Source of the DNA: an uncultured Rubrobacteraceae bacterium
Lineage (GTDB): Bacteria; Actinomycetota; Rubrobacteria; Rubrobacterales; Rubrobacteraceae
Assembly: GCA_902805985.1 (NCBI GenBank)
Contig: CADCUW010000165.1
Span: 1-18,038, forward strand
Direction of reading: 5' to 3'
Length of the DNA: 18,038 nucleotides
This document shows, piece by piece, positions 1 to 7,327 of the stretch (position 1 is the stretch's first letter; every line of letters starts with the position of its first letter). The position numbers and the translations under genes were made by a program. The notes under the pieces were generated by a model. The model had not been told where the DNA came from. It did no database searches and worked only from the letters and a program-made list of their open reading frames with translations.

Positions 1-646
1 GCTCGTGCAGGTGCCCGATGAGGTCTTCCAGGTCCACCGCCGACACGTCGAGCGGTATCTCCTCTCCTCCGGGGTTCGGAACCAGCCCGCCCGGGTTGAA
101 CATGTTGCGCGAGCGGCGGAGGCGCATGTGGTACGTCAGCCGTTGCAGCGCGCTCTCCATCGCACCCGGCTTGCGGTTCAGGATCAACTCCTGCGAGAAC
201 ATCGAGAGCCGCATCCGTTCGGCGTCCCCGTGCACGTCGTTCGACGGGCGCATCCGCTCTTCTTCGAAGAACCGGCGCATCTCCGTCGACTCGTCCTTGT
301 CGTGCGTGTGCTCCGCGTCGTCCGGCTTCTGCCCGCCGGCCTCTTCCCCAAGCTCCAGCCGCGCCGGCGGCGGGCCGTGGTCGTGATCGTGGTCGTGCCC
401 CCTCACCCGCGCCCCCGGCTTCTCCGCCACGGGCCGCATCGAGAAGAAAAGGTCGAAGAGACGGTCGAAAGTAGCCGCATCCTCGCCGTTCTTTACGAGC
501 GTCGCCCGCAGGGTGTCCTTCACCGTCTCGCGCTCCCCGACGCCGGTGTTCCGCAGGGCGTTCAGCGCGTCGATGCTCTCCGCCGGGGAGACCCGGACGC
601 GGTGGTCCCTGAGTACCTGCACGAAGTCGTTGACTACGGTATCCAC
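1..646 (-). CDS. CoxE-type VWA-domain protein, N-terminal part (runs off left edge)
   Basis: About 215 codons are visible; the C-terminal half, where a MIDAS metal-binding VWA fold would lie, is outside the window. The start is GTG at 646: it follows an in-frame stop at 652-650 and begins 11 nt after the MoxR stop, so the two genes are one unit. The visible part has a helical N-terminus, a run of alternating His and Asp (H84, H86, H88, H90), a second His pair near residue 112, and a basic helix ending in MRLRRSRNMFNPGG. CoxE/VWA proteins work with MoxR AAA+ ATPases in maturing metalloenzymes, so I infer a role in activating the upstream alcohol dehydrogenase. The family assignment rests on position after MoxR and on the general layout, because the MIDAS motif is not seen. 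The His-rich stretch is absent from the second VWA protein of this locus. Confidence 0.72.
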   Translation of the reverse strand, partial: MDTVVNDFVQVLRDHRVRVSPAESIDALNALRNTGVGERETVKDTLRATLVKNGEDAATFDRLFDLFFSMRPVAEKPGARVRGHDHDHDHGPPPARLELGEEAGGQKPDDAEHTHDKDESTEMRRFFEEERMRPSNDVHGDAERMRLSMFSQELILNRKPGAMESALQRLTYHMRLRRSRNMFNPGGLVPNPGGEEIPLDVSAVDLEDLIGHLHE

Positions 647-657
647 GAGCTACCCCG

Positions 658-1656
658 CTAGTGGGCGTGCTTGTGGGCTGAGCGGTGCATCTCGTACATC
701 GCCTCTGACGGGTTCTCGCCGGTCGGCTTGGTCTGGCCGAGGTGCTTGGTGTCGGCGGCGTTCACGCCGAGGTGGTCTAGCATCTTCTCGGCGTCGCGGT
801 CGTGCTTGGCGATGACGCTGATGGTGCTCTCGATCAGATCTTTGGAGAGGTTTTTGGCGTTGAGGACGACGAGGCTCTGGGCCCAGTCGAGCGTCTCGCC
901 GATGCTCGGCGCCTTGCGCAGATCGAGCTCCCTTATGCCCTGGATGGTGCTGACGAGCTCTTCGGAGAGGGCCTCGCCGATACTGGGGGCCTTGAGGCGC
1001 ACTATCTGTAGCTCCACGTCGCCGCTCGGGTAGCCGAGCTGGAGGTGCAGGCAGCGGCGCTTGAGGGCCTCTGAGAGCTCGCGGGTGCGGTTGGAGGTCA
1101 GGATGACGAGGGGCGGGGCTTTCGCCTTTACGGTGCCTATCTCCGGTATCGAGACCTGGAAGTCCGAGAGGAACTCGAGCAAGAAAGCCTCGAACTCCTC
1201 GTCGGCGCGGTCTATCTCGTCTATGAGGAGCACGGAGGACTCTTCGGAGCGTAAAGCCTGGAGGATCGGGCGCTCTACCAGGAAGTTCTCGCTGAAGAAG
1301 GTGTCCTCCTGGCCGCGCAGGATCTCGGCCGCCTCGCTAAGGTCCTTCGCCGGCTTGAGGACCTCGCCGATCTTCTCCCGCAACACCTGCGTGTAGAGGA
1401 GCTGCTTGGAGTACTCCCACTCGTAGAGGGCCTTTGCCTCGTCGAGACCCTCGTAGCACTGGAGACGGATCAGGTCCCGGCCGGCGGCTCCCGCGAGCGA
1501 CTTCGCGAGCTCGGTCTTCCCGACGCCGGCCGGCCCCTCGACGAGAACGGGCTTGCCCAGGCGCGTCGCCAGAAAGATGACGGTCGCCAGCCGCGCGTCT
1601 GAGACGTAGTCCTGTTCCGCGAGCCTCTCCCTGACCTCTTCGATGCTCTCGAACAA
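658..1656 (-). CDS. MoxR-family AAA+ ATPase linked to the alcohol dehydrogenase
   Basis: This is a 332-residue AAA_3 ATPase. Walker A is GPAGVGKT (residues 41-48), Walker B is LLIDE with D146/E147, sensor-1 Asn is N189 in LTSNRTRE, and the arginine-finger candidates are R200/R201. The start is TTG at 1656, chosen because AGAAGGAG lies just upstream and the protein begins where the conserved fold does. MoxR ATPases couple ATP hydrolysis to remodelling or metal insertion with a VWA partner; that partner lies 11 nt downstream. The gene is 75 bp behind the mno-like dehydrogenase on the same strand. The C-terminal tail contains H324, H328, H330 and H332, suggesting metal handling. It is clearly paralogous to the ATPase at 11525-12451 (shared LQCY-x-G and the YEW[DE]Y pattern). 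The enzyme it serves is inferred from position. Confidence 0.93.
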   Translation of the reverse strand: MFESIEEVRERLAEQDYVSDARLATVIFLATRLGKPVLVEGPAGVGKTELAKSLAGAAGRDLIRLQCYEGLDEAKALYEWEYSKQLLYTQVLREKIGEVLKPAKDLSEAAEILRGQEDTFFSENFLVERPILQALRSEESSVLLIDEIDRADEEFEAFLLEFLSDFQVSIPEIGTVKAKAPPLVILTSNRTRELSEALKRRCLHLQLGYPSGDVELQIVRLKAPSIGEALSEELVSTIQGIRELDLRKAPSIGETLDWAQSLVVLNAKNLSKDLIESTISVIAKHDRDAEKMLDHLGVNAADTKHLGQTKPTGENPSEAMYEMHRSAHKHAH

Positions 1657-1685
1657 AGCGCTCCTTCTGAAATGTGGTCATGGAT

Positions 1686-1714
1686 GGGGGCGGACCGGGT
1701 AGTGGCCCGCCCCC
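1686..1714 (-). terminator. GC-rich hairpin between mno-like gene and MoxR gene
   Basis: GGGGGCGG (1686-1693) pairs perfectly with CCGCCCCC (1707-1714) across a 13-nt loop, about 20 nt after the dehydrogenase stop. No U-run follows on the minus strand, so it may be a partial terminator or an mRNA-stabilising stem that sets dehydrogenase above accessory-gene expression. Confidence 0.4.
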
Positions 1715-1731
1715 ACGGGTGTCGTACTCTG

Positions 1732-3123
1732 CTACGGCGTCGAGGCGGGCTCGCGGCCGACGCTGGCCGACTCCCCACGCCCCTCGTAGCCGTGGAGACG
1801 GCGGCCCATCGCGGGCGCCGCGCCCCAGATGTTCTGGCGGTAGCCGTTGGAGGTCTTGCGCTCCATCCCATCGTACATGCAGTCGCGCAGGATCTCCTTG
1901 GCACCATCGACGGTGAGGTCGCGCGGGTTGCCCGGCGTGCAGAGGTCGTTCATCATGTGCTCGGCCATCTTCTGCAGCTCGTCGTCGTCGCTCTGGATCG
2001 GGCCGCTGCTCTTGTTCTCGTAGTAGCCCTTGCCCATCCTCGTCTTCGGGTACTCGCTTACCTGGCCCCAGTTCTCAGGGATGCCGCAGTCCTTGGCGAG
2101 CCGGATCACGGCGTCTATGGCTTGGTCGGCGGCCTGCACGGGGTTCATGCCCCTGGTGTCCTCGCCCATCGCCGTCGCGATGTCCGCGTACTTCTCGACC
2201 GCCGCCGGCTGGTTGTAAGTCCAGACCCTGGCGATGCCGATGCCGTTGTTCAGGCCGTGATGTATGTCGTAGTAGGCGCAGACGGCGTGCGAGAGGGAGT
2301 GGAGAATACCTAGCAGGGCGGAGCTGAACGCCTGCGCGGCCATGTACTGCGCCCAGACCATCCCCTCCATGGCCTTGAAGTTCTTCGGGTTGTACGTGGC
2401 CTCGCGCAAGTTCTCCGTCACCATCCTGACGGCCTCCAGCGCCACCGGCGTGCACGAGAGGTGCTGCACCCTACCTACGTACGCCTCAGAGCCGTGGGCT
2501 ATCGTGTCGAAGCCCGTGTAGGCGACGTACTCGGGCGGCTGGGTCATGCAAAGTACCGGGTCGTTGATGGCGAGCGTCGTCGTCATCGCCCGGTCGAAAG
2601 CAACCCACTTGTGCGGGGCGTTCTCCGATGAGAGGTCCGTGATGACCGCAGCGGGTGTCGTCTCGGAGCCGGTGCCCACGGTCGTGTTGATCGCGATGTG
2701 CGGCGGGTTCTCCAGCTTCTCGGAGGCGTTGACGCCCTGGAACTCGTTTATGTTCCGCCCGTCGTGGGCGGCCACGACCCTCGCGCCCTTGGTCGTGTCG
2801 TGCGGGCTGCCGCCGCCGATGGAGACGAAGCCGTCGCACTCGGACTCGCTGAACGCCTTGTAGGCGTCCATGACGTTGTAGTCCTTCGGGTTCGTCTCGA
2901 CCTTGTCGTAGACGGAGACGGAGACGCCCGCGTTCTCGAAGTTGGTCCTGCACTCGTCGATGATGCCGGTGCCCCTGAGGCCCGTCGTCACGAACAACAC
3001 GTGCCTGAGCCCCATCGCCGCCGCCTCGGGACCGGCGTTCTCGTAAGCCCCGGCCCCGAGCAACGACCTCGGCTGCTTGAAGAACTCCTTAACCGGGAAC
3101 TCGAGAACCCTCGAAAGATCCAT
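1732..3123 (-). CDS. mno: NDMA-dependent methanol/alcohol dehydrogenase-like iron-type ADH
   Basis: A 463-residue type III (iron-type) alcohol dehydrogenase. From memory, the N-terminus (FPVKEF, TTGLRGTGIIDE, YDKVETNPKDYNVM) closely resembles actinobacterial NDMA-dependent methanol dehydrogenases, which oxidise methanol and other primary alcohols with a tightly bound NAD(P) cofactor. Visible motifs are GGGS (103-106) with D109, GTGSE (150-154), and the metal ligands D206, H210, H275 and H289, with H279 between. I chose ATG at 3123 because the conserved N-terminus begins there; an open frame continues 29 codons upstream without family similarity. AAAGGAG lies 12 nt upstream, a rather long spacing. 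A tail of about 40 residues extends beyond the usual length of roughly 420. It is followed by MoxR and VWA genes and is divergent from a GntR regulator. The physiological electron acceptor (mycofactocin in some actinomycetes) cannot be read from this window. Confidence 0.9.
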   Translation of the reverse strand: MDLSRVLEFPVKEFFKQPRSLLGAGAYENAGPEAAAMGLRHVLFVTTGLRGTGIIDECRTNFENAGVSVSVYDKVETNPKDYNVMDAYKAFSESECDGFVSIGGGSPHDTTKGARVVAAHDGRNINEFQGVNASEKLENPPHIAINTTVGTGSETTPAAVITDLSSENAPHKWVAFDRAMTTTLAINDPVLCMTQPPEYVAYTGFDTIAHGSEAYVGRVQHLSCTPVALEAVRMVTENLREATYNPKNFKAMEGMVWAQYMAAQAFSSALLGILHSLSHAVCAYYDIHHGLNNGIGIARVWTYNQPAAVEKYADIATAMGEDTRGMNPVQAADQAIDAVIRLAKDCGIPENWGQVSEYPKTRMGKGYYENKSSGPIQSDDDELQKMAEHMMNDLCTPGNPRDLTVDGAKEILRDCMYDGMERKTSNGYRQNIWGAAPAMGRRLHGYEGRGESASVGREPASTP

Positions 3124-3277
3124 AAAGCCTGTTCGCTCCTTTCCCCTTACCCCTGCAAGACGTACGCGACGCCGAAAGACGCCCCCCTGAACCCTATCTT
3201 GACTCCTCACCCCCTTCGCAGCCCTTCCCTTAGGCCGCTTTGTTCCCGCAACGGGCGCTCCCGATCCCTCTCCAGAA

Positions 3278-3299
3278 GCTGTTACTACAATATAACAGC
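3278..3299. promoter_or_regulatory. Palindromic operator candidate in mno/gntR gap
   Basis: This is a perfect inverted repeat of GCTGTTA (3278-3284) and TAACAGC (3293-3299) around an 8-nt spacer. It contains GTTACTAC (3281-3288), a GT-N4-AC core of the kind bound by GntR-family dimers. It overlaps the predicted -10 box of the mno promoter, which fits repression. TGTTACTACAAT (3280-3291) recurs exactly at 7415-7426. The binder, presumably the adjacent GntR protein, is inferred. Confidence 0.6.
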
Positions 3300-3317
3300 C
3301 GTCTTGTACCGGGTCTA
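3289..3317 (-). promoter_or_regulatory. Predicted promoter of the mno-moxR-VWA unit
   Basis: On the minus strand, TAGACC (3317-3312) lies 17 nt from TATATT (3294-3289), matching 4/6 and 5/6 of the -35/-10 consensus. Transcription would start near 3282, giving a leader of about 160 nt. The palindrome at 3278-3299 covers the -10 box. Confidence 0.45.
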
Positions 3318-3380
3318 GCGAGCATCCGGTCCGGGACGTGCTTTATAGCATCGGCGTTGACGCGGCGCTGCCGTGACAGA

Positions 3381-3409
3381 TTGACACAACAATACTTTGA
3401 TGCTACAGA
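3381..3409 (+). promoter_or_regulatory. Predicted promoter of gntR, possibly leaderless
   Basis: A perfect TTGACA (3381-3386) is followed by a 17-nt spacer and TACAGA (3404-3409). Seven nucleotides separate the -10 box from ATG at 3417, so transcription would start at about the A of the start codon. No Shine-Dalgarno sequence precedes that ATG, consistent with a leaderless mRNA. Confidence 0.5.
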
Positions 3410-3416
3410 TGGTTAT

Positions 3417-4169
3417 ATGAGGCCGTTGTCACGAACGAGCGCGGGGACTTTGTACCATCAGATCCTGCTTGGCTTGACGGAGCGCATCGAGTCCGGGGAG
3501 GTCGGGGTGGGGGACCGGTTGCCGAGCGAGGCAGACCTGGTCGCGGAGTTCGGGGTGAGCCGGACAACGGCGCGGCGGGCTCTGGACGAGCTCAGGCGCC
3601 AGGGGCTCGTGCGTCGGGAGCCGGGGCGGGGGACCTTTCTGGCCAGCCCGAGGCTTCGGTCCAACCTCGCTTACCTGCACAGTTTCTCCGAGGAGATCGA
3701 ACGCTGGGGATACACGCCGGGGGTGAGGCTCGTCTCGCAAGAGGAGGGGACCGCCGGCGAGGAGGTGGCGGCGTGGCTCGAGGTCGGGGTGGGGGAGGAG
3801 GTGCTGTACGTGCGCCGGCTCAGGCTGGCGGACGAGCGCCCGATCTTCGTGTGCGACTCGCACCTGCCGACCGGCCGCTTCCCGGCTCTGAGGGACGCGG
3901 ACTACGGGACCGTATCCCTCACCAAGCTCATGGAGGAGAGGACCGGGCGCCGGATCGAGCACGCGCGGCAGTGGATCGGGGCGGCGACCGCCGAACCGGA
4001 CGTGGCTGGCTTGCTGGAGATAGAGGCCGGCGTTCCGGTACTCAAGATCCGTCGCATCACCTGCGTCGCCGGCGGAGAACCGGCCGAGATCGTCGAAGCG
4101 TTCTTCCACCCCGAACGATACCAGCACTACAACGAGCTCTCCGCCCAACCCGCTGAAATTACCGGCTGA
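3417..4169 (+). CDS. GntR-family (HutC/UTRA type) transcriptional regulator
   Basis: The 250-residue protein has an N-terminal winged helix-turn-helix (about residues 10-75, with PSEADLVAEFGVSRTTARRALDEL-type recognition region and a GRGTFL wing) and a C-terminal UTRA effector-binding domain (about 90-240). The start is ATG at 3417, where family similarity begins; the frame stays open upstream to 3240 but encodes nothing family-like. It lies divergent from the mno-like gene across a gap with a palindromic operator candidate. UTRA regulators typically repress and are released by a small ligand, often a pathway metabolite. I infer control of the mno unit and, through an identical 12-nt core at 7415-7426, possibly of the Mo-hydroxylase operon. 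The ligand cannot be predicted. Confidence 0.93.
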   Translation: MRPLSRTSAGTLYHQILLGLTERIESGEVGVGDRLPSEADLVAEFGVSRTTARRALDELRRQGLVRREPGRGTFLASPRLRSNLAYLHSFSEEIERWGYTPGVRLVSQEEGTAGEEVAAWLEVGVGEEVLYVRRLRLADERPIFVCDSHLPTGRFPALRDADYGTVSLTKLMEERTGRRIEHARQWIGAATAEPDVAGLLEIEAGVPVLKIRRITCVAGGEPAEIVEAFFHPERYQHYNELSAQPAEITG

Positions 4170-4604
4170 GGTCCAAACCGGCGATAGCCCTCGGCACGGG
4201 CGTCATTCCCAGCCCCTTTGGCGCCACCGCGCCCGGCGGTCTTGGCGGGCGGGCCAAAACCCACCAGGAAGTCCGGGGAGCACAGACCGACCAGGTCCAT
4301 CGGCACGAACGCGCGCCTTCGCAAATTCCTACGGCCTGTCCCGCGTGCCGCGGGCGTGATGCAAGAGATCGCGTGCTCGTTCGTTACCATTCCACATCGC
4401 GGTTGCCCTGGCGCCGCTCGAGCCCTGCGGGCACGTCACCATCGGGCGCGGGAAACGGTCTCACGCAGAGACGTGAATGCGGGCTCCGGGGAATGCCCCT
4501 TCTACGAGATTCGATAAACAGGGCAAATAGCGGGGGCAAGAAGTGAGGCAACGACGCCGGACTGCTCTAAGATGCGAGTCTTCGGGCGATCACCAGGAGT
4601 CAGC
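4170..4604. other. Intergenic region between gntR and sulfatase-like gene
   Basis: No convincing gene is present. A hairpin lies at about 4222-4246: CGCCA pairs with TGGCG outside, ACCGC with GCGGT inside, with a small bulge. A second small one (TTGGC 4242-4246 with GCCAA 4253-4257) overlaps it. Either could end gntR transcription, but no T-run follows. GTCTC (4458-4462) and GAGAC (4468-4472) form a short inverted repeat. The last 100 bp are less GC-rich and probably hold the promoter of the next gene, but no clear -35/-10 pair could be fixed. Confidence 0.4.
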
Positions 4605-6086
4605 TTGGCGCAGGAGAGGAAACCGAAAAAGGGGGCGCGGCAGCGAACACGTGGGCTGACGCGCGGGGATTTCCTGAGGGCGGTGGGGGCCGGCGTGCCC
4701 CTCCTCGGCGTGGCCGGCTGCGGCGGCGAGCTGTTTCGGGTGCCCGAAGAATACCTCCCTAGTGGAGGGCCCGGAACCGGCGGCATCGGGATGAACGTGA
4801 TCCTGGTGATCCTCGACAGCCTCAGGAAAGACCACGTCGGTGCCTACGGCAACGACCTGATACAGACGCCGGCCCTGGACGCGGTGGCCAGGGAGGGGCT
4901 TCGCTTCACCCGCGCCCACCCCGAGGCCATGCCCACCATACCGGTTAGGAGGGCGATCCATACGGGCGCGAGGACGTTCCCGCTGGGGCCGCCCGCCTAC
5001 GGCTGGACCTCCATTCCGGCGGGGCAGACGACTCTGGCCGAGGTGCTCAAGAGCGAGGGCTACGGCACCTTCCTGGTCACCGACACCTACCACCAGTTCT
5101 CGAAGAACTTCGGCCGGGGGTTCGATGCCATCCGGGCGATTCGGGGCCAGGAGAGCGATCCCTACAAAGACCCGGCTTCGGTATCCGAGGAGGACATGCA
5201 CCGGCGCTACCTTATACAGGGGGAGGGCAAGAAGGCCCGCCAGTACCTGGCCAACGTCCAGGGCCGCGAGCGGGAGGAGGACTGGTTCGCCCCCAAGGTG
5301 TTCCTGAACGCGATGGACATGCTCGAGGAGGCCCACCGCGAAAAAGGGCCATTCTTCATGGTGGTCGACTCCTACGATCCCCACGAGCCCTGGGACCCCC
5401 CCAAGAAGTATGTAGACCTCTACGGCGAGGGCTACGAGGGGAAGGACCCGCTAAACTCCAACTATGGTAGCGACGACTACCTCACCGACCGCCAGCTGCT
5501 GCGTATGCGGGCGCTCTACGCCGGGGAGGTCACGATGGCCGACCGCTGGCTGGGCGAGTTTCTCGGGAAGACCCACGACATGGGGCTCATGGAGCGCACC
5601 CTGCTGGTGGTCGTGAGCGACCACGGCCACGCCTTCGGCGAGCACGACGTGACCGGCAAGCCCCCATACGCCCTGTGGTCGGAGATCACGGACATCGTCC
5701 TCCTGATGCGACACCCCGAACGGAAGATGGCCGGGCAGGCCTCCGCCCACCTCGCCTCCACCCACGACGTGGCGCCGACCATCCTGGGCGCCCTGGGCAT
5801 AGAGCCGCCGCCCGCGATGGGCGGCGAGGACTTCTCGGTCATGTTCGACGGCAAAGACCATGAGGGCCGGGACTACCTCACCTCTGGCTACAAGGACCAC
5901 GTGTGGGCCCGCGACGGACGCCGCGTGCTGTTCTGCCGCAACGACGGCTCGGGGCCCAGGCTCTACGACGCGCAAAGCGACCCCCGCCAGGAGAGGGATC
6001 TGGCCGAGGACGAGCCCGACACGGTGGGCAGGATGTTCGAGGATTACGTGCTCAAGGACGCGGGAGGGTCGCTCCCCCCTGCCTGA
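4605..6086 (+). CDS. Sulfatase-superfamily lipoprotein with Thr at the nucleophile position
   Basis: A secreted, alkaline-phosphatase-fold hydrolase (DUF/sulfatase type). I prefer TTG at 4605 because AGGAG (4595-4599) sits 5 nt upstream; ATG at 4572 gives 504 residues but has no ribosome binding site. Numbered from ATG 4572, the N-terminus has a basic region, LTRGDFLRAVGAG (Tat-like but lacking the twin Arg) and a lipobox VAGC ending at C50, so a lipid-anchored extracellular protein is likely. Metal-site motifs are ILDSLR (D82) and VSDHG (D350, H351) with H358. The sulfatase signature C/S-x-P-x-R reads T122-I-P-V-R126, so formylglycine formation is not expected. The protein is more likely a phosphodiesterase or phosphotransferase-like enzyme (LtaS relatives use Thr), or has an unknown ester substrate. 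It stands alone, with gaps on both sides. Confidence 0.85.
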   Translation: MAQERKPKKGARQRTRGLTRGDFLRAVGAGVPLLGVAGCGGELFRVPEEYLPSGGPGTGGIGMNVILVILDSLRKDHVGAYGNDLIQTPALDAVAREGLRFTRAHPEAMPTIPVRRAIHTGARTFPLGPPAYGWTSIPAGQTTLAEVLKSEGYGTFLVTDTYHQFSKNFGRGFDAIRAIRGQESDPYKDPASVSEEDMHRRYLIQGEGKKARQYLANVQGREREEDWFAPKVFLNAMDMLEEAHREKGPFFMVVDSYDPHEPWDPPKKYVDLYGEGYEGKDPLNSNYGSDDYLTDRQLLRMRALYAGEVTMADRWLGEFLGKTHDMGLMERTLLVVVSDHGHAFGEHDVTGKPPYALWSEITDIVLLMRHPERKMAGQASAHLASTHDVAPTILGALGIEPPPAMGGEDFSVMFDGKDHEGRDYLTSGYKDHVWARDGRRVLFCRNDGSGPRLYDAQSDPRQERDLAEDEPDTVGRMFEDYVLKDAGGSLPPA

Positions 6087-6392
6087 TACGCCCCCCTTCC
6101 ACACCAGAAGCCGCTCCGCCGTCCGCCAGCGTGTACTTCTGAGAAGGCCGTTATCGCGAACTTCTTACAATCCTCAGAGCGAGGTTGCAGGACCTACTTC
6201 TACAAGGTTCTTCGAGTTGGGCCGGACGCCGTTGCGCTCTTACTTCTGGCCACCTCGTGCCGCCTGAAGGGCCCGCGGCGGACCAAAGGCGGGCGGTATG
6301 TGCATCTTCGGCTTCGTGACGAGGTCTCGACGGACCAACCGTGGCGGATCTTTGGGTTAACATGCCCCGCCGGAGCGAAGAAGCGGGGGCGT
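6087..6392. other. Intergenic region before thioesterase gene, with repeated ACTTCT
   Basis: No gene is supported. The hexamer ACTTCT occurs four times in the same orientation at 6135, 6160, 6196 and 6242. A weak hairpin (CCGC with GCGG) lies near 6261-6280. GTTAAC at 6357-6362 is the most AT-rich patch near the thioesterase start and may belong to its promoter, but no -35 box was recognisable. Confidence 0.35.
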
Positions 6393-6854
6393 ATGAAAGA
6401 ATCGGAGCAGAGAAGCGCGGAGAGGGAGGCGCCGGAGACGCGGGACCGCTACCCGCATTTCCTGACCATAGCGACGCGCTGGATGGACAATGATGTCTAC
6501 GGCCACGTCAACAACGTCGTCTATTACTCGTACTTCGATACCGTCGTGAACGAGTACCTTATCCGCGAGGGCGTCCTGGATATCGAGGGGAGCCCGGTCA
6601 TCGGCCTCGTCGTCGAGACCCAGTGCCGCTACTTCGAGCCCGTTACTTTTCCGGACACGCTCCACGCGGGTTTGCGGGTCGCGCGGCTGGGGCGCAGCAG
6701 CGTGCGGTACGAGATCGGGCTCTTCAAGAACGACTCGGAGACGGCCGCGGCGCAGGGCCACTTCGTCCACGTCTACGTCGAGCGGGAGGGCCGCAAGGCG
6801 ACCGCGCTGCCGCAGGAGATGCGGGCGGCGCTGGAGAAGATCTCGGCCGGCTAG
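6393..6854 (+). CDS. Hotdog-fold acyl-CoA thioesterase (4HBT/YbgC-FadM type)
   Basis: The 153-residue product carries the 4HBT signature WMDNDVYGHVNNVVYYSYFD (residues 30-49). D34 aligns with the catalytic Asp of 4-hydroxybenzoyl-CoA thioesterase, and HVNN follows. Such enzymes hydrolyse acyl-CoA or aryl-CoA thioesters in the cytoplasm. The start is ATG at 6393, preceded by a G-rich stretch (GCGGGGG) as a weak ribosome binding site; the frame is open upstream to 6300 without family similarity. The first 20 residues are charged and probably disordered. Its stop codon overlaps the stop of the convergent GAF gene within one CTAG. The substrate is unknown, and neighbours give no clear pathway. 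Confidence 0.88.
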   Translation: MKESEQRSAEREAPETRDRYPHFLTIATRWMDNDVYGHVNNVVYYSYFDTVVNEYLIREGVLDIEGSPVIGLVVETQCRYFEPVTFPDTLHAGLRVARLGRSSVRYEIGLFKNDSETAAAQGHFVHVYVEREGRKATALPQEMRAALEKISAG

Positions 6855-7327
6855 GAACCGGCCAGCGAGGCGACGCGAGGGGCGACGACCGCGGCGAGCT
6901 CTTCGAGCAACGCCTCGTCTTCGGCGGTAAACGCGCCGACTATATCGGAGTCGATGTCGAACTGGCCGACGATCTGCCCTTCGTGCCGGATCAGGACGAC
7001 GATCTCCGAGCGGGTGTGGATGGAGCAGGCCAGGTAGTTCTCGACCTCGCGCACGTCCTCGACGACCTGGTTTTTGTCCTCGGCCACGGCCGTCCCGCAG
7101 ACGCCCTCCCCGACCTCGATCCGGTCGTGGTCCGCCGGCGCGGTGCTGGGCCCGAGCACGAGCACTCCGCCCTTCATCAAATAGATGCCGCTCCAGTCCC
7201 AAGACGGGTGCGCGTCGTGTGCCAGCCGCACCACCGCTTCCAGCACCTCTTCGTCCGGGCCGTCCGAGGCAACGAGCCCCTCCGCCTCCGCCCGAAGGTC
7301 CTTCTCCAGCGCCGTGTGATCTGCCAT
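6851..7327 (-). CDS. GAF-domain protein resembling free methionine-(R)-sulfoxide reductase
   Basis: A 158-residue single GAF domain (about residues 25-155). Conserved blocks are WDWSGIYL, LVLGP, GEGVCGTAV, VVEDV, SEIVVLI and GQFDIDSD. These match fRMsr (E. coli YebR-type) enzymes, which reduce free Met-R-sulfoxide using cysteines. C77 and C101 are 24 residues apart, matching C94 and the catalytic C118 of the E. coli enzyme. The position of the third cysteine (C84) is H67. Activity may persist with altered recycling, or the protein may be a sensor. The start is ATG at 7327 with AGAGGA about 9 nt upstream; the longer frame reaching 7621 is not family-like. It diverges from the Mo-hydroxylase operon across a 350-bp gap with an operator candidate. 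Confidence 0.88.
   Translation of the reverse strand: MADHTALEKDLRAEAEGLVASDGPDEEVLEAVVRLAHDAHPSWDWSGIYLMKGGVLVLGPSTAPADHDRIEVGEGVCGTAVAEDKNQVVEDVREVENYLACSIHTRSEIVVLIRHEGQIVGQFDIDSDIVGAFTAEDEALLEELAAVVAPRVASLAGS

Noticed and set aside
3124..3210. Longer N-terminus for the mno-like protein
   Set aside because: The 29 extra codons are Arg-rich without family similarity, and the conserved start matches ATG at 3123.
4127..4517. Small frames on both strands in the gap after gntR
   Set aside because: They overlap each other, have no ribosome binding site or motif, and have an amino-acid make-up typical of random GC-rich translation.
4605..6086. Classical formylglycine sulfatase
   Set aside because: The nucleophile position is Thr rather than Cys or Ser, so the modification is not expected.
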